A DNA stretch of 64,000 nucleotides. It comes from Stagonosporopsis chrysanthemi. Its lineage: Eukaryota; Ascomycota; Dothideomycetes; Pleosporales; Didymellaceae. Every line of letters starts with the position of its first letter. Position 1 is the stretch's first letter. Below are positions 11,316-21,211 of this stretch, in pieces. The stretch covers positions 31,287-95,286 of the forward strand of contig JAFISE010000121.1 of NCBI GenBank assembly GCA_022560025.1. Reading direction: 5' to 3'. The notes beneath the pieces are model-generated. The model did not search any database, was not told the origin of the DNA, and was given only the letters and a program-made list of their open reading frames with translations. The position numbers and the translations under genes were made by a program.

Positions 11316-12309
11316 GCGGTTTCCTTGGTTCCTAGCAACCCTTTGCACCGGTTGTATACCAATGCACTGCACTTTTGCATTTTTAGTGGCGTTCGGTTTT
11401 TCCTAGTGTGTTCAGTCCTCCAGGTTTCGGGGGAAATATATCTAGGGCTTGGGTAGGGTCTGCACCGGTAAGAAGGGTCCCGGTGCGGTGCGGTTGATAT
11501 CCAAATATTTCCTCTACAACTTTATACCCAGCTGTTGCGAGGTTCTTCATCATGTATGTCGTTCAAGAAAATGGAGCTATTGTGCCCCCAGCCTGTGTAG
11601 ACTTTGCCGTATGGGATCCGAGACGGATGGCAGGACAATGACAGAGCTTCGTCTCATCTTTGCTGACCCGCAGAGCCTGCCACAGCCCGTGTGGCTCTGG
11701 TGTGTTGCTCAGCAAGGGTTGTCGGTAGTCTTGACCCCACACATTCCTCGTTGTTGGCGTCGCATTTTGGCATATCCAAACGTATCATCAACTGCAATGC
11801 CGAAGTAATTACCGAAATATTGAGACCCGTAGACTTCTGCCTTGCCCGTCCGGTCGTCCTTCTTGATATCAGAAAAGCTTTCGACGGTGTCCTTTCTACC
11901 AGTACTAACAACGCATATAGTCCTCTACCTTTAAAAGTTTGCAAGACAACGCCATTATCAACAGCTTCTGACAAGAGACAGTTCTCTACATTCGTTGATG
12001 GTTTACGCGATCAACGCCCGTTCTTGGATCACGGAGGTATGATTGGTGAAGCTATGGTCCAAGTCAGCCTACCGCATTAGATGTGAATGAAACACAAGCG
12101 AATAAGTGTTCAGCAATCCCTTGACTTGGACCTAATTTCTCTGGGCATTCCTCAGCACTAAGCACTAAATACTCAAGTGCAGAGTTATGACAGCGCGGAA
12201 TGACAATTGGCGACGAGCTAGCAGAATTGGCCTGACGTCACTGCTATTGCATCTTTACTTCGTGCTGCTCCAGCCGTCTGGCAAACACTACAACAACTTC
12301 AGCAACACC
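11316..12309. other. Intergenic, nothing resolved
   Basis: This holds the 3' flank of the TOG-protein gene and upstream sequence of a small ORF. Several short open frames on both strands (e.g. 11691-12080) have no motif, splice support or consistent composition. Confidence 0.4.
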
Positions 12310-12492
12310 ATGGCACATCCTTCGAGTTCGACCTTACAAACTCTCTTGCGGTACACGTACCGAGCAAATATTGTCTTCTTTGCAGGTTTCGGAGCATGGT
12401 ACATGCTTAAAGGTCCTGGACGTGGACAGGAGCAAGACATTGAGAGTCTAACCCGGCGCAGGGAATCTAGGGCTCTAAACAGCACAAAGTAA
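12310..12492 (+). CDS. Possible small membrane protein, 60 aa
   Basis: ATG 12310 lies in a strong context (CACCATGG), which is why I prefer it to the in-frame ATG at 12187. The N-terminus is Ser/Thr-rich, followed by RYTYRAN and one hydrophobic segment (IVFFAGFGAWYML) that could be a single membrane span. The tail is charged (KGPGRGQEQDIESLTRRRES). The size and layout suit a small mitochondrial or ER membrane protein, but I recognise no family and the ORF is short. An AT-rich island follows it. Confidence 0.45.
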   Translation: MAHPSSSTLQTLLRYTYRANIVFFAGFGAWYMLKGPGRGQEQDIESLTRRRESRALNSTK

Positions 12493-12509
12493 AGAGTACT
12501 ATTTGTAAT

Positions 12510-12770
12510 CCTAAGCATGTACGTCTTATAACCTATCTTTCCTACTATTTATATTTGCTTTACTATAACTTTATTATAACTTTGTTATATAGTTAGAAGA
12601 TATATAGACATGATAATAATAGCTAATTCTCTATAGCTAAGATTAAGCTACTCTAGATTATTCTATACTAAAAGAATCTATTCTAATAAAATCTAAAGTA
12701 AAAGTATAGCTAGAGCTATACTTATTTTAACCTGTATGTAGATGCAAATGTATACTTTATGTCTTATACC
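12510..12770. repeat. AT-rich, TpA-rich island, probable RIP-degraded repeat remnant
   Basis: This ~260 bp stretch is far richer in A and T than its flanks and full of TA steps (runs such as ctataactttattataac and tagctagagctata). No open frame or repeat boundary survives. Repeat-induced point mutation (C to T at CpA) of an old transposon fragment would leave this signature. It is too short to identify the source. Confidence 0.6.
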
Positions 12771-13490
12771 TCACTCGGGCGGGAGAAATTAGGTGAGACG
12801 AATACCTCTCTTATCAAATGTAGAACCCGCATGCGCAGTCAGGAGGAAAAGTACGAAAGCTCTCTACAGAGACAAACTCTTACTTCCGGTCATCGTATAT
12901 CATGATCATGAGGGCGACCAAGTCAATGGCTCGAAACGCGCATCGCATCACGGCACAGCATCTCGTTCTCCGCGCGCAAGTACTGTGTAATATACGCGAC
13001 TCAGCAGCAGCATTAAAGCGTATATTCGTCATCTACCTCGTCCATTCCAGTCCCCCATCTCCTGCCCTTCCACATCCATTCACCCAACCATCTATAACGC
13101 AACAGTCCTGAAACCAACCCGCTCAGACCGCATGATGCAACAGCACACACATATATCATAGCAAAACAGAGAAGGGAAAAGGAAGCGAAGGGGGAATCAA
13201 AAGAAGCCAAAAATTAGAAGGGAGAAACAAAAGAGGAAGTGCGTAATCCAATGCCGACGAATCGAGACAAACTCGAGGATCAAGGTGAGACGCAATCGCG
13301 CAAAACGCGCCGCGTGTCGCAAGTGAACGCCATGCCACAAAAAAAAAAGGAAACCGTAAGGGCGTGAATGTGAATGTGAATGTGAGCGCAGACAGTTGAT
13401 GCATATTTTATCGCTGGTAGTGATGTTTTGGTGAAGAAGGAGATGTTTTATGGGGGGCGTGGTTGCATGAGGTGGTGTAATTTTGTTGCT
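12771..13490. other. Intergenic, nothing resolved
   Basis: Normal base composition resumes after the AT-rich island. A purine-rich stretch lies at about 13167-13225. No coding frame with support was found. Confidence 0.4.
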
Positions 13491-13817
13491 TTAGTGACGG
13501 CTTGAAATGGTATGCCAGTGCAATATTGGAGGTATCATGCCTCGCAAGAGCAAGTCCATTGGCACGTGAGTAGGGTGAAAGCATGATGGCAGACGGTCCT
13601 CGGCGTCCTGTTGTGCGGAACGAGATTGAGGCTGATGCGACAAATTGTCCGCAAGCGAGAGATGGGAGAATTGCTCGATCATCAAGCCATCCATGAAAGG
13701 CTCCATCGTCATGTCAAAGGCGACGTCCGGAGTCATCGCCCGTGCGGCTTCAATCTTTTCATGGTAGTCTCCATTGTGCAACACAGCACCAGGAGGTGTT
13801 TGCATACCCAGACCATT
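13491..13817 (-). other. In-frame extension beyond the TAG stop of the Btz gene
   Basis: After PQQ-TAG the same frame continues for 108 sense codons, beginning NGLGMQTPPGAVLHNG. The early part (DVAFDMTMEPFMDGLMIEQF, then SHLSLADNL) is acidic and hydrophobic and reads like a short linear interaction motif rather than random sequence. The last ~50 residues look less protein-like. It could be a C-terminus lost by a CAG-to-TAG change, a readthrough extension or chance. Confidence 0.35.
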
Positions 13818-15935
13818 CTATTGCTGAGGATAGAAAGCAGCGGGCTGCATCTGCTGCGGGTAGTAGTACACGCCATCTGGTCCAGGGGTCATCATGCCGC
13901 CCATGCCCGGTACGGCGTAACTGGGCGGTCCGTAGCTTTCTGCTGGCGGCGGCGGCGCGTAGGGAAGCTGGTTGGAATCGACATAGTAGGTCATGCCGTT
14001 TTGCTCATAAGCAACCATATTGGGCGGACCTGCAGCAGCTGGCGCAGGCGGCGCAACAGCAGGAGCAGGCGCAGGCATGGCGTACGGCTGTTGGGCGCCG
14101 GGGACGAACATTGGCGCCATGCCACCGGGCGCTATGAACTGCGGCTGGGGGGCGTTAGGTGGGTAATAGTAGCCCCCTGACACGAACGGTTGAGGCTGAT
14201 ATCCGGGTTGGAACGGCTGGAAGGCGGGTGCATGGATGGCGCGCTCTGGAATGTTAGACAGAGGCGTACCCGTAGATACGTGGCCAGGGTACGACGGCTG
14301 GCGAGCGTGCTGGTAGAAGCCTGTCTGGTCGCCCGATGCGGCACCGTTAATATGAGCTGGGACCTGCTGGTGGAAGGGCTGCTGTTCTTGCTGCTGAGGG
14401 GGATTGAAGTTCATCGAAGCAGGCGACTCTATGCCTGCAACGTTGACATTCTTCTGGGGGCGAGGCTGGTGCATGGGCAGCTGGCCTTGAGCCCAGTTCT
14501 CACGGAAGGCTGGCTTCTGAGGCGGGGGATAGGATCCGTTGGTAGGTGAGATAATGGCCGGCCCAGTAGGCATCCTAACGCCACCAGGAGGCAGCCGTAC
14601 GACGGGACGGGAAGGATCGATGAAACTGCCGTTCCTGGACATGATGGATCCAGCCGGCGATACCATGTTGTCCCGCGCAATAGACGAGCGCCTGCTGAGA
14701 GCAACGCTGGGCGAGTAGACACTACCACCGTACGCACTTGTTCGTCTGCTGGAGAAGCCTCCGCCGCCGATGGAACCGAATCGCCCTCGGCCACGACCAA
14801 AGCCTTGCTGGTTGGGGCGAAGGGCGCGTGGGATAAAGATGAAGGATCGTTCGATCGTGGGAAAGATGTAGCGCGGTGCTGACGGGGGCAGTGAGATGCG
14901 GACGGGCTTGTCGCGGCGGAGGGGCGGTCGGTGGTTCGGCAGGCGGGTATGTGACTTGATGGGAACGTTCTGGAAGGTGATGGGCGCCTTCATGTTGGGA
15001 AGGAGGATTCGGACGACGGCGTTGTGGGTATGCACGGTGGTGGAGAAGTTGCGGGTCGGCGGAGATTTTGCGGCAGGTGCGAAGGGCGCTCGGTGAGCGT
15101 GTTGCGAAGCGTTGGAGGCGTGCTGTGTGGGACCATGGCTGGGTGCTGCGGGCGGTGGGTGCTGGTGCTGGTGCGGCGCGTTGACGGCGTCGTGGAGGTC
15201 GTGCTGCCAGGGCGAGTCGGTGGCCTCTGGGGCGTGCTGTCTCAAGCTGGAGGCCATGTCAGCAGGCAAAGTGTGTGCAGCGCGGTGCAGGGCTGAGACG
15301 CACCTTGCTGGGGAGAATGGCCCGCCAATGCCTCCGCGCCCTCGACCACGCCCTCCGACGGGGCGGAAGCCGTTCTGGCCCGGCGCTGAGCGCGAGTCGT
15401 GCATGAAGAAGGCGCCCCGGTTGGGGATGAAGGCGGGATCCGAGTCGCGCTTCTTCTTGTACTCGTCGTGCTCGCGCCGCCTGCGGTCGCCCAGCGTCTC
15501 TGGCCGCCCTGACGGCGGGCCCACGGCGGGCGCGGCCTCGGTGGGCTCCCCCGTCTCAAAGTCGAGCTCGTCGGCGTCGGCGGCGATGCTGAGCCCGTTC
15601 ATCATGGCGTTGGTGTCCTTGAGCGCAGGGAAGGCGGCGTCGGAGCGGGCAATGGGCGGCGACGGCTGGCGGGCGCTGACGGTGGGGGCGGCTGCTCTGG
15701 CGGCGCGGGCGCCGTTGGTCCTGCGCTTCGTCTTCCCCTCTGTGGGCGCGATGCCGCTGTCCGCGTCGCTCAGGTCGCTGTTGTCGGCGTCGGCGGCGGC
15801 ATCGGCGTCGCTGGCAGCGGAGACGTCGCTCTGCGAGTCGTCGGCCAGGTCCGTCACGACCGACGTCGTCTCGTCCTCGTCGTCGAGGCGGCGGCGGCGG
15901 GCGATGCTGGTCGTCTTCTTGCGGGCGGGCGCCAT
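13818..15935 (-). CDS. Btz/CASC3-domain protein (exon-junction-complex type, eIF4A3-binding)
   Basis: Exons 15935-15304 and 15246-13818 give 686 aa. The start is MAPARKKTTSIARRRR, then an acidic Asp/Ala-rich stretch. Residues ~150-190 carry a Btz-type motif (ETLGDRRRREHDEYKKKRDS, then PAFIPNRGAFFMHDSR). In Barentsz/CASC3 this region binds eIF4A3 in the exon junction complex. The rest is Gly/Arg, then Pro/Gln/Tyr-rich and likely disordered. The intron at 15247-15303 has a GTGCGT donor, a GCTGAC branch and a CAG acceptor. It is exactly 57 nt with no stop in frame, so a retained form would add 19 residues. The frame ends at TAG 13820-13818 but stays open to 13491 (separate entry). The fungal role is inferred from the motif. 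Confidence 0.8.
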   Translation of the reverse strand: MAPARKKTTSIARRRRLDDEDETTSVVTDLADDSQSDVSAASDADAAADADNSDLSDADSGIAPTEGKTKRRTNGARAARAAAPTVSARQPSPPIARSDAAFPALKDTNAMMNGLSIAADADELDFETGEPTEAAPAVGPPSGRPETLGDRRRREHDEYKKKRDSDPAFIPNRGAFFMHDSRSAPGQNGFRPVGGRGRGRGGIGGPFSPARCVSALHRAAHTLPADMASSLRQHAPEATDSPWQHDLHDAVNAPHQHQHPPPAAPSHGPTQHASNASQHAHRAPFAPAAKSPPTRNFSTTVHTHNAVVRILLPNMKAPITFQNVPIKSHTRLPNHRPPLRRDKPVRISLPPSAPRYIFPTIERSFIFIPRALRPNQQGFGRGRGRFGSIGGGGFSSRRTSAYGGSVYSPSVALSRRSSIARDNMVSPAGSIMSRNGSFIDPSRPVVRLPPGGVRMPTGPAIISPTNGSYPPPQKPAFRENWAQGQLPMHQPRPQKNVNVAGIESPASMNFNPPQQQEQQPFHQQVPAHINGAASGDQTGFYQHARQPSYPGHVSTGTPLSNIPERAIHAPAFQPFQPGYQPQPFVSGGYYYPPNAPQPQFIAPGGMAPMFVPGAQQPYAMPAPAPAVAPPAPAAAGPPNMVAYEQNGMTYYVDSNQLPYAPPPPAESYGPPSYAVPGMGGMMTPGPDGVYYYPQQMQPAAFYPQQ

Positions 15936-16833
15936 GTCTGCGTGCGGGCGTGGGGAGCGTGGCGTGGCGGCGGGCGGGCGTCGTGTGGGGTGCAGTGGCC
16001 GGCTTGTGAACGTCGTCGCTGCGGAGGGCGCTCGGGAGGATTAGGCCAAGCGGGAGGGCGAGCGGCGGGGTGGGGCCAGAGACTGCGCGGGGCGGCGGTC
16101 GTGATGGAGCGAGGGCGTGCGGGCGTGCGGGCGTGTCCTGTGTCCAGGCGGCCGATGGTGCTGCGTTGAGCTGGCCGAGACGTCTGATGCCTTGCGAAAA
16201 AGATGACCAAATGCTTGCCAAGGACGCACGCCTCGCTCCGCGCTGGCTGGACGTCGACACGCGAACCACAACAACCCCGGCCGCCCGCCCTGCGAGCCTG
16301 CCCCCCGACGAGCAGTGCTGCGGCACACTCGCCTTGGCGCCGCCATGGCTCTGCACCGCGCCAGCTCAACAATGCACCCAAGCATCATCGCCGCCGCATG
16401 CATAACCCCCCTGTCCTGCTGACCATAGCCTCTGGCACAGTGCGGTGTGAGCAAGACTCGCATCACGTGAGAACCATGCTGAAACTTGAAAGGCCCATGT
16501 CATGACTCTTTGTATGTGTACATGATTACAAGATACTAGCTAGCGTCTCAGACCAGTTGTATCATATCTCTCTCCGCTACTCCATGTAAATGCTGCATGC
16601 TCAACGCCGCAAATGCATCCATCCCGTCCGTCGCAGACAGCCCGCTTGCCGTGGTGCGTCCGTCCATGTACGGCAGAAGCCAAAAAGAAAAGGGGGTATA
16701 ATATACGCACTTGCTGTATGAACAGCACCGCTGCTTCCAAACCCAGCTCGCCTGCGAAGAAACCATGCGCCTGTGTCGCCCATCTATATCATAGTCGTAG
16801 TCGTAGTCTCGGTCGACCGTCGACCACTAGCAT
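15936..16833. other. Intergenic between Btz gene and PNUTS-like gene
   Basis: This holds the upstream region of the Btz gene (GC-rich, ~15936-16150) and the 3' flank of the PNUTS-like gene. The long open frames here are compositional. No motif is seen. Confidence 0.4.
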
Positions 16834-19800
16834 TTACATATTCATGTCGTGAATGTATGTGCAGTTGTCGCCCTTGTTGCACGTACCCTTCTGGAAGAAC
16901 TTGCAAGCTAGCACCTTGTGGGGCTTTCCCCCAACCTTGTGCTTCTTGCCTTGGCCACCTCGATCATTGTTGTTCCCCTCGTCGCGCCCCCGCTTCGTTC
17001 CACCGTTGGACTGCAGGTAGTCCTGCTGAAAGTACGCATCCTGTCCTTGTGCCTGGTATCCCGTGCCGTCCGCCTGAGCGGCTTGCGGAGGAAACGCAAA
17101 AGGCGCTCCAGGGAACCCCAACGGAGGGAACCCAGGCGGCATTGGCGGCATGGCACCGGGCCCACCCTGGCCCTGCATGACAGCCAAGAACGCAGCCAGT
17201 TCTGCTGGAGGTGCCCCGGGCGGGGGAGGAGGCACGCCAGCTGGAAGTGCTGGGAATTGTGGAGGGACGGATGGCGCAGACTGCGCAGCCACAGCAGGAG
17301 CTTGTTGCTGGAGCGAAGCCAACAGACTGGCAAGATCCACAGCCGGTGCAGCAGTCGATGCTGGTGGGGTGTATGTTGTCTGTACAGGTGCCGGTGCAGG
17401 CGCAGGCGCAGCTGCAACTGGTTGATTTTGATTCGCAAATTGGGCAATGATGCTCTCGAGGTTGCTGATGTCGAGAGCTGGAGCAGCCGCAGCTGTGACG
17501 GCTGGCTTTGGAGCTCGTTCCAAGCACTTGTCAGGAGGAGTGCCGAACATTGTCACAGTTGCTGTGCCATCTTCAGCCTGCTCTGGAGGTTCATGGGGTG
17601 TTGGCGGTATATCGCCATGACTTGTGTAAAACACCATGAGTATGTCGTTTTCGCGCTGTACGTTTGCCTCCTTTTCAGGGCAGGTCGGTACGTTCTCGCC
17701 TCCACCGTAGGGCACGTAGTTGCGTTTACGCTCTTCGGGGTCGACCACACTGAAGTCCACCTGGGATGGCTCCGTCCAGGGACGGTAGTCGGTCTCATCG
17801 TCTTCATCATCGTCGTCCTCTTCCAGCTCTTTGTGTTGCTTGAACATGTGACCTTCGCCTCCAAGATCACCAGCATCGCGCGTAAAGTTCTCCTCGTGCC
17901 CGAGCTCCTCCTCAGGATCGTGACTAAAGTATTTGATCGCTACCAAAGAAGCATCCGGGCGGAATGTCACACGCAAGTGGCGCCTAGACTCCTTCCTAAG
18001 ACGCTTTGCCTTTTGTTCAGGTGTTTCGTTCGGGACATCCTTTTCGGTCTTGGTCGGAGCTGTCTCGAGCTCTTTAGGTTTTGTGAGTGCGGCCATTGTT
18101 GAGGCGAAGGAAAAGCCTGAGGGTTTAGCTGACACCGCCACCGTAGGCTTCTTATCTTTCGCTGCTGCTGTGGCCTTGGATTGCGCATTCAGCTTTGCGG
18201 CCATTGGTGCCGTGGCAGTTGCCGCAGGCTTCTTGGTAGCAGCATTGAGAGAAGCGAAGATGTTGGTAGTCTTGTTCGCAGCTGGGTTGACACGAGCTCT
18301 AACAAGCGCAGGTGCACCAATGGGTTTTTCGCCTGGTCGCTTCAACATAAAAGTATTGGCGGCAGGTTTCGTTGCTCCTGTGGCAGGCTTGACAGCTGCG
18401 ACAGAAGATTCGCCCGGCTTGGGCTTCTTGACCGAAGAACCCTCTCCTGCGGCACCCGTGACTGCTTCTGAAGCGGGACGTTTTGCACCCTTGGCTTCAG
18501 TTGTCTCGGTGGCAGGAGGAGAGTGTTTGGCTTTCTTAGACCCCGCAGCAGCGGCTTCCACAATCTGTTGTATAAACGCTTTGTTTTTGTCATTGGCCAG
18601 CTTTTTCATGGAAACCAGGGCTTTTGACACCTTGGTCTCTTCAATGAGCTCCGTAGTAAGGGTACCACATCGCGCCAGCACCTCATAGATTGCCGAAGGT
18701 AAAGGCCCGTCATAGTCCTTGGCCTTGAACCGGTTCGCCAAGAACTGATAGCAGAGATACAGGAACGGCTTCACTTGCCCCAGGTGATACAAAACATCAG
18801 GATGTGCATGATCAAGCGCGGCTTTCAAAGCAGACTGTAGCAGGTCTCTCTGGCTTGTAACACGACTCTTCAGTGTGGGTAGCTCGCCAATCTTCTTCGC
18901 CTCCTCCGCTTCGGTAACAGCCTTGCTGTCAGCACGCCAACGTTTCTGAATCGTGTTCAACACATCCCAAAGATCGCGCATACTGTTTTTGATCTTTTCA
19001 GAACTCAGAGGAGATCTGTGCGGAAACCACGACGCCTTGATCACGTCATAACAGACGGCTTTGTGGGGATCATCGTCAGGTCTTGACGTTGGAAGCGGAG
19101 ACTCTTCCTCATCTTCAGAGTCACTGTATTCGCTGTCGTCGTCCGAAGAGTCAGTGTAATCCTCGCTGTCGCTGACCTCCCGCTTCAAGCTGCCGGGACT
19201 GCCAGCATTGGTCTTGCTGAACCTGATAGCCCTCGAAAGTGATGATTTTGACGAGGACAGTTTTGCGAGAAGTTTCTTGTTGTCGGCTCCAATCTTCTTC
19301 AGCTCTTTGATAGACTGTCGAGCCGTGTACAATGGTAATGCAGCTACACGTATGTCAGATTGAGCAAGGTAGGATAGGAAATGTTTCTGCTCACTTCTAT
19401 TTGTAGCCAGCTGAATTGGCTGTGTGCCAAGGGCTACGAGTTTGTTCAGAGGAGCTGAGTTGGTGGCCTTTGCCAACGCATTTATATCGACTACATAGAG
19501 GCCACCTGACTTCTTGCCCTTGGGAATCTCGTAAACTGGATTGCGGACTGGCTTGGCGAACGCAGATGGTGTAGGCTGTTGGGCAAATTGCTCGGGAGTG
19601 TTCTTCGATATCTGCGTCAAATATCAGCTATTGCCCCTCACATACTAGATCACGCAGACCTACTTGGAAAGGAGATGCCGAAGCACGTGTGTTCTGGAGT
19701 GTCGATATATTTTGTTGGAGCGCCTGTGGAGTGACTGTACCCGACTGATTTGCAGGTGTCACGTTACGTACAGGCACTTGATAAGGCGACTGTTGCTGTT

Positions 19801-20155
19801 GACGCAGACCGGTCGGATTGAGTCCCAACGACGGATCCACAGGAGTAGCGTGACCAAAGGTGGCTGTCGATCCATGTTGGTTGAACTGACCGTACTGATA
19901 CGGCGACGCCGATCGGAATGCTTGTGGCTGTCCTCCATACGTCTGCGCGTTGAATGTTTGCTGGGGGTATGTGCCGGCCCAATTTTGATTTGCAGAACCT
20001 GATGTCAATCCAGCATTCTGGTGCAGCTGTGTTTCCCAAGACGGCGTGCCGTAGCGCTCGACGTTGTTGGGGAAGAAGTTGGAATACGACGGGTCTGTAT
20101 AGATGGTCTGACCTTGCAGAGGTACTTGGTCACTTGGCACGTGATTGGAAGCCAT
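16834..20155 (-). CDS. PNUTS-like PP1 regulatory protein (LW/TFIIS-N region, RVxF motif, CCCH zinc finger)
   Basis: Exons 20155-19664 and 19611-16834 give 1089 aa. The intron (GTAGGT...CAG, 52 nt) joins ASPFQ to ISKNTPEQ in phase 0. The first ~165 residues are Gln/Ser/Tyr-rich. Residues ~365-520 are helical and resemble the TFIIS N-terminal (LW) region (RDLWDVLNTIQKRW). At about 713 lies LRVTFRPD, a match to the PP1-docking RVxF motif. Long Pro/Ala-rich stretches follow. The last 23 residues contain C1067-x7-C1075-x5-C1081-x3-H1085, a CCCH zinc finger. This order matches animal PNUTS and S. pombe Ppn1, which target PP1 to RNA polymerase II termination and 3'-end factors. The assignment rests on architecture. 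The frame is open to 20212, so an upstream exon is possible. Confidence 0.8.
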
Positions 20156-21211
20156 GCTCGAGTCAGCTTCAGCTGAATGATTCTGATTGGCTGAAAGCGC
20201 CTGAATCCACAAGTCTCAGTAGGGCAAACAGGCTTATGCAGTGCACTATGCACAAAAGAGGAATGGCGCGTGTTATGAAAAGTGAACAAGGCCGCCGATT
20301 CAGGGAATTCGAAAGTCTGTAATGGCCGGTAATACTGCCGGTTTGGGCTGTAGTGGTGTCGTGCTGTGTCGGGAGTCTGTAGTCCCCAGGGTGCCTCGGA
20401 GTCCTCTTTGCGCAGGCTGCGACCGCGAGGAGGATGCTGGTTCAAACGCGTCGCCCGCGATGCCGTGATCCCTCAAGTCCACGAATGCGATGGTTTTGAC
20501 TTTATCAGGATGGCACAAGGCCTCGCGTATTATTGCGATAAGACACTGCTGCGGAGGCTGTCACTTGACGTGCGTTTGGGCACGCAATTGCACAACACAC
20601 GCGCTGCGTTCTGCTCACAGGTTCGCCGCAAGCTGCGTCCGAAAATCTGCTTCTGCCTTGCGCAATGGCCTGGCTTAACTTCCCTGATGCGACACTCGAT
20701 GGCTCGTCGTAAGTGCTGGATTAGTAGCAGAAACCAGCTGATTGTCACTCTGCCTCCCGCAGCGATTCCTCCAGACAAACGCCGCTGCCAACCTAGTGCA
20801 CACTTCCTCCAAAGCGAGGACTCGAAAAATGAATCTAGCTCAGAATCCGAAGCCCTTATTAGGTGGGCGGGAGTTCACTGAGAAGTTGCATGAGTGTTCA
20901 AACGGAAGAAGGGGTTGGGGTGGGGGTGAACGGGTGAGTTGAGGAGGAAGGGTGACTGCGCAGGGGCGAGTCGACGTTTTACGCAGGCGGGCAGCTGCCA
21001 AGGCTAGACTGCGCTAGGCTGCGCCGGGGCAAGTTCCGCGGTCGCAAGCATCATCAGAGCACGGTGAAGGTGTCCAACAGGCAGACGAGCTACTGTGTCT
21101 TTTTGCTACAGCGGTGCTGGCCTCGTTGCAGTCTATTCCACAGCCCACTCCTGCCCCCGACACATGCGATAGAGCGCCGAACGGCGGAAGCCAGCAAGCA
21201 CCGACGTCACA
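20156..21211. other. Divergent intergenic region between PNUTS-like gene and SLY1
   Basis: This must contain the promoters of both flanking genes. A plus-strand frame at 20366-20881 and a possible small spliced ORF near 20665-20800 (ATGGCCTGG, GTAAGT donor, CCGCAG acceptor) end quickly and have no recognisable motif. A G-rich patch lies near 20908-20935. Confidence 0.4.

Noticed and set aside
16918..18102. 394-codon frame antisense to the PNUTS-like gene
   Set aside because: Mirror of a Pro/Ala-rich coding region, without recognisable domain or splice support.
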